Source: an uncultured Actinomycetes bacterium
Lineage (GTDB): Bacteria > Actinomycetota > Thermoleophilia > Gaiellales > F1-60-MAGs149
Length of the DNA stretch: 34,267 bases
Assembly: GCA_903873565.1 (NCBI GenBank)
Contig: CAIQOY010000191.1
Location: forward strand, 1 to 34,267
Direction: 5' to 3'
Below, one piece after another: positions 7,459 to 14,746 of the stretch. The position numbers and the translations under genes were made by a program. The notes below the pieces were generated by a model. The model made no database searches. It was not told the origin of the DNA and saw only the letters and a program-made list of their open reading frames with translations. The first letter of the stretch is position 1, and each line of letters starts with the position of its first letter.

Positions 7459-9144
7459 CTACTGGACCTTGAAGTAGAGCTTGCGCGCGGCGTTGTCGCC
7501 GTAGACGCTGCGAGCCTGGATGTCGAAGTCGAACGTCGCGCCCGCCGTCGCGACCCAGTCGCTCCCGAAGCACGTCGCCGCGTTGATGGTGTACTGCAGG
7601 AGGTTGGCCGTGGGTGCGGCAGGGTCGGTGGCCGTGTCGGCCGCCGGATCGAGAACGCCCTCCAAGGACGGGTCGATGCTGAACGGGGCGCCGTTCGAGA
7701 CCGCGTTCGAATACGAGGCCACCGAGCAGTTGTTGTTGCCCGTGCGGCCGCCGCCGTTGTTCGGCTTGTTGGGCGCATCCGCCGTGTAGAGCAGCGCGCC
7801 CATATCGATGTAGCCGCTTGCCGAGGGCTCGCCCGCAACGGCCGGCCGCTGCGGCCGGAACCACTTGAGGGTGATCACGCCATCCGCCCCGACCAGGATC
7901 GGGTTGGTCGGCGACATCCCGTACCCCGCGGACGGGGACGTGACCTGTCCCGAGGCAGCGTCGTAGCCGAGCACCGTCTCGGTGCTGCCGATCGTCACCG
8001 AATAGACCGCCGGCGCCGTGTTGAACACGAAGTTCAGAACGCCCGGATAGGTCGCCCCGCCCGCCGTCTGCACGAAGGCGTTGCCCGCGCCGATCTCCGA
8101 CGGCAGCGCACCGGGGGAGATTTGGGCGTCGCCGGTCGAGCCCGTGGCAATGCTGACCGTGGTGCCGGAGACCGCGGCCGCCGCCCCATTGACGAGCGGA
8201 TACGTGGTGGCCCCGACCGCGTGGCTCGCGCAGTAGACATTGCCCAGGCAGTCGAGCGTCGCGCTGGTGCCCGCCATGATCTGCGTTGCGAGCGTCACGG
8301 TGGTCGGCACCAGCCGGTCGATCAAGGGCTGCACCGCCGAGGCGCTGCCGCCCAGGTAGACGTTGATGCTCTCCGGGCCGGTCAGTTTGAAGTTCGAGAA
8401 CATCTTGAACTCGGTCGGAGCGGCACCGAACGCCGGGGCGAGCGGTGCGCCCGCCTGGCCCGGAGCCGGAGCCGGCGCCGGCGCCGGCGTCTGGCCGTCG
8501 GCGCACGGCGGCAGCGGCGCCGGGCCGCAGGTCTGACGAAGCACGCGTGAGGATGCCGTCTTGCCCCTGCGGCCGGTCCGATCGACGTTGTCGAGGATCA
8601 GGTTGCCGTTGTCATCGGTGTCGAAGGCCCCCGCGATGCCATCGAGATCGGCGTCACGCCCCTGGCCGTTGTAGCCCTTCAGCGCGGCCTTCCCGTTGCC
8701 GACCTTCACCCGGCCGAGATTGCCTGCGCCGATCGGCTTTCCGGCCCGCGCGGTGGCTGTGTAGGCGGCGGTCGTGTGATAGCTGCCCATCGGCGCCGTG
8801 GCCTTGAAATACCCGGTCTTCTTGACGATGGTGCCGAGCTTGACGCTCTTGGCCGTGGAGAGCGTGGCGTAGACCTTCGCGCCCCCGCCGCCGAGGACGA
8901 CGGGGCCGAGGTACGCGCCCTTGGCCGAGACGACGTGGAGCGACGCGCCCGAGGTCGTCGCGGTGATCCGGAAGGCGCCGCTCGCCGGCAGACTGGCCTT
9001 CCTGCCCTTGCCGTCCGCCTGGACGACGATGATCTGGAGTCCACCTCCGCCTTTGACGGTGCCCGAGATGGTGCCGGCCGAGGCGGGTACGGCGGCGATC
9101 AGCGCGCCGAGGACGGCGACGAGGGCGAGGGGAAAGCGCTGCAT
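7459..9144 (-). CDS. Large secreted protein with calcium-loop-like motifs and Pro-Ala linker
   Basis: A 561-residue protein that I do not recognise. Residues 1-23 are a good Sec signal peptide ending A-S-A. A beta-rich, Gly/Ala/Lys-rich domain follows (about 24-160), then D164-A-D-L-D168 and D175-T-D-D-N-G, Asp-rich loops like those of dockerin/thrombospondin-3 calcium-binding repeats. A Pro-Ala repeat linker is at about 219-230, and the C-terminal region (about 245-561) is low in charge, Ser/Thr/Gly/Asn-rich and has paired cysteines, typical of an extracellular beta protein. It lacks a sortase signal, lipobox or C-terminal membrane helix, so it is probably released. Base composition is slightly less GC-biased than its neighbours in the C-terminal half. 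It has its own promoter and faces gcdH divergently. Confidence 0.85.
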   Translation of the reverse strand: MQRFPLALVAVLGALIAAVPASAGTISGTVKGGGGLQIIVVQADGKGRKASLPASGAFRITATTSGASLHVVSAKGAYLGPVVLGGGGAKVYATLSTAKSVKLGTIVKKTGYFKATAPMGSYHTTAAYTATARAGKPIGAGNLGRVKVGNGKAALKGYNGQGRDADLDGIAGAFDTDDNGNLILDNVDRTGRRGKTASSRVLRQTCGPAPLPPCADGQTPAPAPAPAPGQAGAPLAPAFGAAPTEFKMFSNFKLTGPESINVYLGGSASAVQPLIDRLVPTTVTLATQIMAGTSATLDCLGNVYCASHAVGATTYPLVNGAAAAVSGTTVSIATGSTGDAQISPGALPSEIGAGNAFVQTAGGATYPGVLNFVFNTAPAVYSVTIGSTETVLGYDAASGQVTSPSAGYGMSPTNPILVGADGVITLKWFRPQRPAVAGEPSASGYIDMGALLYTADAPNKPNNGGGRTGNNNCSVASYSNAVSNGAPFSIDPSLEGVLDPAADTATDPAAPTANLLQYTINAATCFGSDWVATAGATFDFDIQARSVYGDNAARKLYFKVQ

Positions 9145-9150
9145 GCGGCT

Positions 9151-9156
9151 ACTGTA
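9151..9156 (-). promoter_or_regulatory. -10 box (TACAGT) of the secreted protein gene
   Basis: TACAGT is followed by six bases and ATG 9144, again a leaderless arrangement. Confidence 0.6.
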
Positions 9157-9234
9157 GCAGCCGGCCTGACCACGTAGTCAGGACCCGCGGCGGCCGCATC
9201 AGGACGAGCGGCGAAGAGCACACGGGCCGTCATG

Positions 9235-9240
9235 TACCCT
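9235..9240 (+). promoter_or_regulatory. -10 box (TACCCT) of gcdH
   Basis: TACCCT is placed to start transcription near 9247, giving a leader of about 20 nt that contains the gcdH ribosome binding site. The -35 region is unclear. Confidence 0.4.
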
Positions 9241-9256
9241 TGACGACAGACCATCC

Positions 9257-9261
9257 GGAGG
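9257..9261 (+). promoter_or_regulatory. Ribosome binding site (GGAGG) deciding the gcdH start
   Basis: GGAGG lies 5 nt before GTG 9267. It rules out the in-frame TTG at 9240, which is upstream of this site and overlaps the -10 box. Confidence 0.75.
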
Positions 9262-9266
9262 ACACC

Positions 9267-10448
9267 GTGGCAACCACCAGCGACCGCGCGATCGACCCCC
9301 TCGACTACGTCGGCGTCGACGCGCTCCTGAGCGACGACGAGAAGGCCATCCGCGACGCCGTGCGGGAGGTCGTCCGTGACCGCATCCTGCCGGAGGTCGG
9401 CGACTGGTTCGACAAGGGCATCCTGCCGCGCGAGGTGTTCACCGAGTTCGGGCAGATGGGCTTCCTCGGCGCGCATCTCGAGGGCTACGGCTGCGCCGGC
9501 GTCAACGCCGTCTCCTACGGGCTGATCAACCACGAGCTCGAGTACGGCGACTCCGGCCTGCGCAGCGCCGTGTCCGTCCAGGGCTCGCTGGCGATGTTCG
9601 CGATCTGGCGCTGGGGCTCCGAGGAGCAGAAGCAGCAGTACCTGCCGCGCATGGCCGCCGGCGAGGTGATCGGCTGCTTCGGCCTGACCGAGGCCGACGC
9701 CGGGTCCGATCCCGGTTCGATGCGCACCCACGCCCGTCAGGACGGCGGCGACTGGATCATCAACGGCTCGAAGATGTGGATCACGAACGGCACCATCGCC
9801 GACATCGCGATCGTGTGGGCCCAGACCGACGACGGCATCCAGGGCTTCATCATCGAGAAGGGCATGCCCGGGTTCACGGCGCCCGAGATCCACAAGAAGC
9901 TGTCGCTGCGCGCCTCGATCACGTCGGAGCTCGTGATGGCGGACGTGCGCGTGCCCGACGAGAACCGCCTGCCGGGCGTCCAGAGCCTGCGCGGCCCGCT
10001 CTCCTGCCTCAACGAGGCCCGCTACGGCATCGTCTGGGGCGTCGTCGGCGCGGCCCGCGCCTGCTACGAGGAGGCGCTCTCCTACGCGACGGAGCGGATC
10101 GTCTTCGAGAAGCCGCTGACCGCCTACCAGCTGACCCAGCAGAAGCTCGCGGAGATGGTCCTCGAGATCAACCGCGGCATGCTGATGGCGCTGCACCTCG
10201 GCCGCATGAAGGACGAGGGCAAGCTGCGCCCCGAGCACGTCTCGCTCGGCAAGATGGGCAACGCCCGCGGCGCGCTCGAGATCGCCCGCTCCGCCCGCTC
10301 GATCCTCGGCGGCAACGGCATCACGCTCGAGTACCCCGTGATCCGCCACATGAACAACCTCGAGAGCGTGTTCACCTACGAGGGCACCCACGAGGTGCAC
10401 ACGCTGGTGGTCGGCGGCGCGGTCACGGGCGTCCAGGCGTTCCGTTGA
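9267..10448 (+). CDS. gcdH: Glutaryl-CoA dehydrogenase (acyl-CoA dehydrogenase family)
   Basis: FAD enzyme, 393 residues, that oxidises and decarboxylates glutaryl-CoA to crotonyl-CoA in lysine, tryptophan and aromatic breakdown. The sequence tracks glutaryl-CoA dehydrogenase more closely than other acyl-CoA dehydrogenases: G-Y-G-C-A-G-V-N followed by E-Y-G-D-S-G-L-R-S, then G-C-F-G-L-T-E-A-D-A-G-S-D-P, A-R-Y-G-I-V-W-G, and the catalytic base in T-Y-E372-G-T-H-E. The G-G-N-G-I turn for FAD binding is just before it. Start GTG 9267 is fixed by GGAGG at 9257-9261. The stop TGA is shared with the TTG start of the next gene. No electron-transfer flavoprotein genes are in the window. Confidence 0.93.
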   Translation: MATTSDRAIDPLDYVGVDALLSDDEKAIRDAVREVVRDRILPEVGDWFDKGILPREVFTEFGQMGFLGAHLEGYGCAGVNAVSYGLINHELEYGDSGLRSAVSVQGSLAMFAIWRWGSEEQKQQYLPRMAAGEVIGCFGLTEADAGSDPGSMRTHARQDGGDWIINGSKMWITNGTIADIAIVWAQTDDGIQGFIIEKGMPGFTAPEIHKKLSLRASITSELVMADVRVPDENRLPGVQSLRGPLSCLNEARYGIVWGVVGAARACYEEALSYATERIVFEKPLTAYQLTQQKLAEMVLEINRGMLMALHLGRMKDEGKLRPEHVSLGKMGNARGALEIARSARSILGGNGITLEYPVIRHMNNLESVFTYEGTHEVHTLVVGGAVTGVQAFR

Positions 10449-10789
10449 GCCAGCTCGAGGGCCTCGAGTACATCTCCTACGCCGTCGAGGCGTCGCCGGC
10501 GTGGCAGCGCGTCCTGCACGAGCCGCACCACCGCGTCTACGGGCCCGGCGGGGCGACGCGCTACCACCACGTCGGCTCTGACGACCCGCCCGTCGAGGGG
10601 ACGGCCGAGCTGATCGCCGAGCAGGGCGACACGCTGACGATCCTGATCACCGGCGACGACGCTCCGAAGACCGTCGCGCTGACGGTCCTCAGCCCGACGG
10701 TGGCCGAGATGACGATCACCCGCGGCGCCGACTGGGCGCGCTGCGTGGTGGCGCTGATCGCCCTGCCGGACGCGCACCACGACCACTGA
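10445..10789 (+). CDS. Unknown protein translationally coupled to gcdH
   Basis: I do not recognise this 114-residue protein. The start is TTG 10445, which overlaps the gcdH stop as TTGA; no ATG or GTG occurs early in the frame. The first 40 residues contain aromatic and His residues, the rest is a run of Thr/Val/Ile-rich beta strands, and it ends in D-A-H-H-D-H, a possible metal-binding tail. No signal peptide or membrane segment. Codon use is as GC-rich as gcdH. The stop is 1 nt from the stop of the convergent GST gene. The tight coupling suggests a role with gcdH, but nothing shows what. Confidence 0.65.
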   Translation: MSQLEGLEYISYAVEASPAWQRVLHEPHHRVYGPGGATRYHHVGSDDPPVEGTAELIAEQGDTLTILITGDDAPKTVALTVLSPTVAEMTITRGADWARCVVALIALPDAHHDH

Positions 10790-10790
10790 G

Positions 10791-11450
10791 TCAGGTGCCG
10801 GCGGGCGGGCGGATCTCGAAGCCCTCGTGCTCGCGTGCGGCCGCGACGGCCGGCAGCGCGTGGAAGCGGTCGTAGAAGGCGCCCAGCACCGGATCGTCCC
10901 ACCACGGCTCGGCCGTGAGGCGGGTCCAGCGGATCAGCATCCCGAGGAAGACGTCGTCCACGCCCGGCTCGTCGCCGCGGGCGAACGGCGCGTCGGCGTA
11001 CCAGGCCGCGCAGCGCGCGCGCAGCCCGGCCAGCTCGTCCGTGGCGTGCGCCACGACGGCCGCTCGGGCGTCGTCGCCGTCGGCGAAGCGCTGCGGGTAG
11101 CGGGCGCGCAGGATCGCGACCTGCACGGTGTTGGTGAGGAAGACCAGCCGGCTCAGGAACGCGGGCCGCTCGGGATCGTCGGGCGCGGGCGCGAGGTCGT
11201 GCCGCCCGGCGCGCTCGGCGATCGCGAGGCTGATGGCGGCGGACTCGGTCTGCACGGTGCCGTCGGGCCAGATCAGGGTCGGGATCCGGCCGCTCGGGTT
11301 GAGCGACAGGTAGGCCTTCGGCTCCACCGGGCGCCCGTCGTCGTCGCGGACGACGCGCACCAGCTCGTGCTCCATCCCGGTGGCCTCGAGCAGCACGTGG
11401 GGCGCGAACGAGCCGGCCCCGGGCAGGAAGTAGAGGAGCGCGACCGACAC
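10791..11450 (-). CDS. Glutathione S-transferase-like protein
   Basis: A 219-residue protein with a thioredoxin-fold N-terminal domain (L-Y-F-L-P-G-A-G-S, then N-P-S-G-R-I-P-T-L and the E-S-A-A-I turn that in GSTs contacts the gamma-glutamyl group) and a helical C-terminal domain (about 90-210). The predicted role is thiol conjugation or thiol-dependent isomerisation of small molecules; in Actinomycetota, which often use mycothiol, the thiol partner is uncertain. GTG 11450 is preceded by TAGATT at exactly 6 nt. It converges with the gcdH transcript. Confidence 0.85.
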   Translation of the reverse strand: MSVALLYFLPGAGSFAPHVLLEATGMEHELVRVVRDDDGRPVEPKAYLSLNPSGRIPTLIWPDGTVQTESAAISLAIAERAGRHDLAPAPDDPERPAFLSRLVFLTNTVQVAILRARYPQRFADGDDARAAVVAHATDELAGLRARCAAWYADAPFARGDEPGVDDVFLGMLIRWTRLTAEPWWDDPVLGAFYDRFHALPAVAAAREHEGFEIRPPAGT

Positions 11451-11456
11451 GGGGGC

Positions 11457-11462
11457 AATCTA
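11457..11462 (-). promoter_or_regulatory. -10 box (TAGATT) of the GST gene
   Basis: TAGATT, six bases, then GTG 11450 on the minus strand; leaderless arrangement. Confidence 0.55.
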
Positions 11463-11520
11463 GCGCGCGCGGGGACGTGGCCTGCCACGCTGCCCGCACG
11501 CGATCCGAAGGGAGTCCCCG

Positions 11521-11808
11521 ATGGCCCACGTCATCGCCGTCCGCTGGACGATCAAGCCCGGCCACGAGCAGGAGGTCCTCGACCTCGCCCGCACCATGGT
11601 CGAGCCGTCGAACGCCGAGCCCGGCTGCCGCAGCTACGTCCTGCACGCCGACCCGGCCGACCCCGCGGCCCTCTTCCTCTACGAGGTCTACGACGACGCG
11701 GACGCCTTCCAGGCGCACTGCGACAGCGCGCACTTCAAGGCGACCGTCGAGGCGCGCATCTTCCCGCTGCTCGCCGACCGCCGGCTCGAGATCTACGCGC
11801 CGGCCTGA
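11521..11808 (+). CDS. Antibiotic biosynthesis monooxygenase (ABM) domain protein, YgiN-like
   Basis: A 95-residue single-domain protein of the dimeric ferredoxin-like ABM family. It shows the first strand V-I-A-V-R-W-T-I-K-P-G-H, E-P-G-C-R-S-Y, F-L-Y-E-V-Y-D-D and the A-H-x2-S-x-H-F helix typical of YgiN and similar quinol or aromatic monooxygenases that need no cofactor. An AAGGGAG sequence at 11508-11514 lies 6 nt before ATG 11521. It stands alone between the divergent GST gene and the lipoprotein gene; a role in quinone or aromatic detoxification is plausible but unproven. Confidence 0.9.
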   Translation: MAHVIAVRWTIKPGHEQEVLDLARTMVEPSNAEPGCRSYVLHADPADPAALFLYEVYDDADAFQAHCDSAHFKATVEARIFPLLADRRLEIYAPA

Positions 11809-11833
11809 GGCCGTGGGCGCGCAGTCCGGCCGG

Positions 11834-11839
11834 TATCGT
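11834..11839 (+). promoter_or_regulatory. -10 box (TATCGT) of the lipoprotein gene
   Basis: TATCGT is followed by six bases and ATG 11846, so the transcript is probably leaderless. Confidence 0.6.
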
Positions 11840-11845
11840 CAAGCC

Positions 11846-12376
11846 ATGACCATGCGCCTCCTCGCCCTCCCCGCTCTGCTCCTCGTCACCGGCATCCTCG
11901 CCGCCTGCGGGGGCGACGACGGCGAGCCGGTCGTCAGCACAACGGCGGACGGCACCGTGATCGCCGAGCTCGAGACCAAGGCCGGCGACGCCTGGACCGT
12001 CACCCTCCCCGAGGGCGCAACCGAGGCCTACGACCTGTACGGCAACGACGGTCGCGAGCCGATCGCGATCTGGGGTGAGGACGCTGGGGCCATCACCACC
12101 GCGGTCGACGAGCGATTCGCGATCGGGCTGCTGCAGCAGGCCGGGACGGGCTACGCGTGGCGTCCCCTCGACGACACCGCGTCCGGGAGCGTCGTGGAGC
12201 TGCTCCAGCAGGGGGTCAACCCGCACGATCCCGGTCCGGAGGTGGGTGGCGAGGAGACGCACTACTACGTCTACCGCGCGACCGCCGCCGGCACGGGCCG
12301 GATCGAGTTCGGCCTGTACGGCCCGGGGGCCGATCAGCCGGAGCGGACCGCGGCCTTCGACGTCACCGTGTCGTAG
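11846..12376 (+). CDS. Lipoprotein with a chagasin-like (I42-type) protease-inhibitor domain
   Basis: A 176-residue predicted lipoprotein: hydrophobic signal, lipobox L-A-A-C21 and a charged tether (G-G-D-D-G). The second half resembles the chagasin/amoebiasin fold of cysteine-protease inhibitors: Q98-A-G-T-G-Y-A-W105 in the position of the N-P-T-T-G-Y-x-W loop, G134-G-E-E-T-H-Y-Y141 in the position of the vG.pG..yf segment, then A-A-G-T-G-R-I-E-F. The third inhibitory loop (R-P-W/F) is not preserved (Y-G-P-G at 158-161), so inhibition is uncertain. Residues 40-85 look like an additional beta segment. The -10 box at 11834-11839 sets the ATG at 11846; a second ATG two codons later is possible. 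Confidence 0.75.
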   Translation: MTMRLLALPALLLVTGILAACGGDDGEPVVSTTADGTVIAELETKAGDAWTVTLPEGATEAYDLYGNDGREPIAIWGEDAGAITTAVDERFAIGLLQQAGTGYAWRPLDDTASGSVVELLQQGVNPHDPGPEVGGEETHYYVYRATAAGTGRIEFGLYGPGADQPERTAAFDVTVS

Positions 12377-12388
12377 CCGGCGTCCGGA

Positions 12389-12461
12389 TGGGCGGTACTG
12401 GGCTCGAACCAGTGACCCCCAGCTTGTCGAGCTGGTGCTCTACCAACTGAGCTAACCGCCC
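12389..12461 (-). tRNA. tRNA-Val (anticodon GAC), with C at position 33
   Basis: A 73-nt cloverleaf on the minus strand: acceptor GGGCGGT/ACCGCCC with discriminator A, D-arm GCTC/GAGC, anticodon stem CCAGC/GCTGG, variable GGGTC, T-arm ACTGG-TTCGAGC-CCAGT. The 7-base anticodon loop is TCGACAA, so positions 34-36 (12428-12426) are GAC, reading GUC/GUU valine codons. Position 33 (12429) is C, where U is almost universal. No CCA is encoded (the next bases are TCC). A TAGATT box at 12474-12479 lies 12 nt upstream. Confidence 0.92.
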
Positions 12462-12473
12462 GGACGGAGCCGG

Positions 12474-12479
12474 AATCTA
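12474..12479 (-). promoter_or_regulatory. -10 box (TAGATT) of tRNA-Val
   Basis: TAGATT lies 12 nt before the mature 5' end of the tRNA, consistent with a short processed leader. Confidence 0.45.
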
Positions 12480-12485
12480 CCAGAC

Positions 12486-12500
12486 CCCCGGCGGCCGGGG
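12486..12500. terminator. Small GC hairpin between pcrA and tRNA-Val
   Basis: CCCCGG and CCGGGG pair around a 3-base loop, just past the pcrA stop on the minus strand. There is no following T-run, so termination is only a possibility. Confidence 0.25.
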
Positions 12501-12506
12501 ACGCGG

Positions 12507-14708
12507 CTAGAGCACCTCGAGCGGGGCGTACTCGACGCGCAGCCGGCGCTCGCCGGACTCCGGGAAGCGGACGACGACCTCCTCCGGCGTCGGGCAGGCG
12601 ATCACGATCCCCTCCCCGAGCGTGGCGTGGCGCACGGTGTCCCCGGTCGAGATGACCGGCAGGTCGACGGGCTCCCGGCGCTCGATGCGCGGGCGCCGCG
12701 GGGCGGCGGACGGCGGCGGCAGATCCGACCACCTGCCCCGGGCGGCCGGCATCGCGGTGCCGCCGCGCACGCCGACGCGCTCCTCCTCGCGGTGGATGGA
12801 CGGGATCTCGTCGATGAAGAGGGAGCGCGGATTGCTCTCGGTGCGGCCGTAGAGGCTGCGCTGGCGCGCGTGGGTGAGCACGAGCCGCTCGCGCGCGCGG
12901 GTCATGCCCACGTAGCAGAGCCGCCGCTCCTCCTCGAGGTTGGCCTCCTCGAGCGCCCGCGCGTGCGGGAAGATCCCGTCCTCCATGCCGACCATGTAGA
13001 CGTGCGGGAACTCGAGGCCCTTGGCCGTGTGCAGGGTCATCAGGGTGACCATGGCGCCGTCATCGTCGTCGGGCAGCTCATCGCTGTCGGAGCGCAGGCT
13101 CAGGTCCGCGAGGAACATCGCGAGGTCGTCGAGCGGCACCCCGGTCAGCACGGCTTCGCGGGCGACGCCGAGCAGCTCCTCGAGGTTCTCGAGGCGTCCG
13201 CGGGCCTCCAGCGTGCGCTCCGCGCGCAGCGCCTCCACCATCCCCGTCTCGTCGTACACGCGCTCGAGGAGATCGGCGGGCTCGAGCTCGCGCGCAGCTC
13301 CGGCGAGCCCGTCCATCAGGTCCGCGAAGGCCGCCACCGCCTTGCGGGCCGCCGCCCCGGGAAGCAACGCGTCCGCCTCGCCGAGGACCTCGCGCAGCGT
13401 GCGCCCCGTGGCCAGGGCGTGGTCGGCGAGCCGTCCCACCGTGGTGTCGCCGATGCCGCGCCGCGGCACGTTGATGATCCGCCGCAGGGCGACGTCGTCG
13501 GCGGGGTTCGCGAGCGCGCGCAGGTAGGCCAGCGCGTCCCTGACCTCCTGGCGCTCGTAGAAGCCCGTGCCGCCGATGATGCGGTAGGGCACGTCGGCCT
13601 GGAGCAGGGCCTCCTCCAGCGCGCGCGACTGGGCGTTCGTGCGGTAGAAGACGGCGACGTCGCGCAGCGATCCGCCCTCCCCCACGATCCGGCTGATCTG
13701 CCCGACCACGAAGCGCGCCTCCGAGCGCTCGTCCTGGCACTCCACCACGCGCACGACCTCGCCGTCGCCGAGCTCGCTCCAGAGCCGCTTGTCCTGGCGG
13801 TCGAGGTTGTTGGCGATCACGCCGTTGGCGGCGTCCAGGATGTGCTGCGTCGAGCGGTAGTTCTGCTCCAGGCGGATCGTGCGCGCGTTCGGGAAGTCCT
13901 GCTCGAAGTCGAGGATGTTGCGGATGTCGGCGCCACGCCACGAGTAGATCGACTGGTCGGAGTCGCCGACCACGAACACGCTCTGGTGCTCCGCGGCGAG
14001 CGCGCGCACCAGCCGGTACTGGGCGTGGTTGGTGTCCTGGTACTCGTCGACGAGCACGTGGCGGAAGGCCCGTTGCCAGCGCTCCCGCGCCTCTGGGATC
14101 TGCTCCACGAGGTGCACCGCTTGGACGAGCAGGTCGTCGAAGTCCATCGCCCCGGCCTCCAGCAGCCTGGCCTGGTAGCGCCGGTAGACCTCGCCGACCG
14201 TGGTGTCGAAGTAGCCGTCGTTCTCCGCGATGAACCGATCGGCGTCGATCATCCGGTTCTTGGAGTCGCTGATCCGCGCGTGCACCCCGCGCGGCGGGTA
14301 GCGCTTCACGTCGAGTCCGAGGTCATCCTCGAGGATCGAGCGCACCAGGCGCACCTGGTCCGCGCTGTCGTAGATCGTGAAGGTGGAACGGAACCCGATC
14401 CGCGTCGCCTCGGCCCGCAGGATGCGCGCGCAGGCCGCGTGGAAGGTCATGACCCACATCCCCGTGGCGCGGCCGCCGAGCACCCGGTTGACGCGCGCGA
14501 CCATCTCCTGCGCGGCCTTGTTGGTGAAGGTGATCGCGAGGATCGACGAGGGCGGCGCGCCGTGCTCCTGCACGAGGTGCGCGATGCGGTGGGTGAGGAC
14601 GCTGGTCTTGCCCGAGCCGGCCCCCGCCACGACGAGGATGGGGCCGGGCGGCGCGGTCACCGCGTCCTGCTGGGCGGGGTTGAGGCCGGTGGGGTGCGCG
14701 CTCGTCAC
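12507..14708 (-). CDS. pcrA: UvrD/PcrA-type superfamily 1 DNA helicase
   Basis: A 733-residue 3'-5' helicase for nucleotide excision repair, replication restart and clearing of transcription-replication conflicts. Walker A is G29-A-G-S-G-K-T-S36, Walker B D221-E-Y-Q-D225, motif III S-I-Y-S-W-R-G-A-D, motif IV Q-N-Y-R-S, and motif VI is M-T-R-A-R-E-R. The last 55 residues form the Tudor-like domain seen in PcrA/UvrD (G-D-T-V-R-H-A-T-L-G-E-G), which in relatives binds RNA polymerase. Start GTG 14708 lies 6 nt after TAGGTT. Full length for the family; no neighbour suggests a special role. Confidence 0.97.
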   Translation of the reverse strand: MTSAHPTGLNPAQQDAVTAPPGPILVVAGAGSGKTSVLTHRIAHLVQEHGAPPSSILAITFTNKAAQEMVARVNRVLGGRATGMWVMTFHAACARILRAEATRIGFRSTFTIYDSADQVRLVRSILEDDLGLDVKRYPPRGVHARISDSKNRMIDADRFIAENDGYFDTTVGEVYRRYQARLLEAGAMDFDDLLVQAVHLVEQIPEARERWQRAFRHVLVDEYQDTNHAQYRLVRALAAEHQSVFVVGDSDQSIYSWRGADIRNILDFEQDFPNARTIRLEQNYRSTQHILDAANGVIANNLDRQDKRLWSELGDGEVVRVVECQDERSEARFVVGQISRIVGEGGSLRDVAVFYRTNAQSRALEEALLQADVPYRIIGGTGFYERQEVRDALAYLRALANPADDVALRRIINVPRRGIGDTTVGRLADHALATGRTLREVLGEADALLPGAAARKAVAAFADLMDGLAGAARELEPADLLERVYDETGMVEALRAERTLEARGRLENLEELLGVAREAVLTGVPLDDLAMFLADLSLRSDSDELPDDDDGAMVTLMTLHTAKGLEFPHVYMVGMEDGIFPHARALEEANLEEERRLCYVGMTRARERLVLTHARQRSLYGRTESNPRSLFIDEIPSIHREEERVGVRGGTAMPAARGRWSDLPPPSAAPRRPRIERREPVDLPVISTGDTVRHATLGEGIVIACPTPEEVVVRFPESGERRLRVEYAPLEVL

Positions 14709-14714
14709 GGACCC

Positions 14715-14720
14715 AACCTA
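14715..14720 (-). promoter_or_regulatory. -10 box (TAGGTT) of pcrA
   Basis: TAGGTT, six bases, then GTG 14708: a leaderless arrangement. Confidence 0.6.
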
Positions 14721-14746
14721 GCAGGGGCGCAGGGCCCCGCCGGGGC

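Noticed and set aside
6375..7838. N-terminal extension of the Nudix hydrolase
   Set aside because: The frame stays open but translates to Arg/Ala-rich text overlapping the serine hydrolase gene; ATG 6374 starts just before the zinc ribbon.
8461..8490. GCCGGC/GCCGGA repeat run as a DNA repeat element
   Set aside because: It encodes the Pro-Ala linker of the secreted protein and is explained by it.
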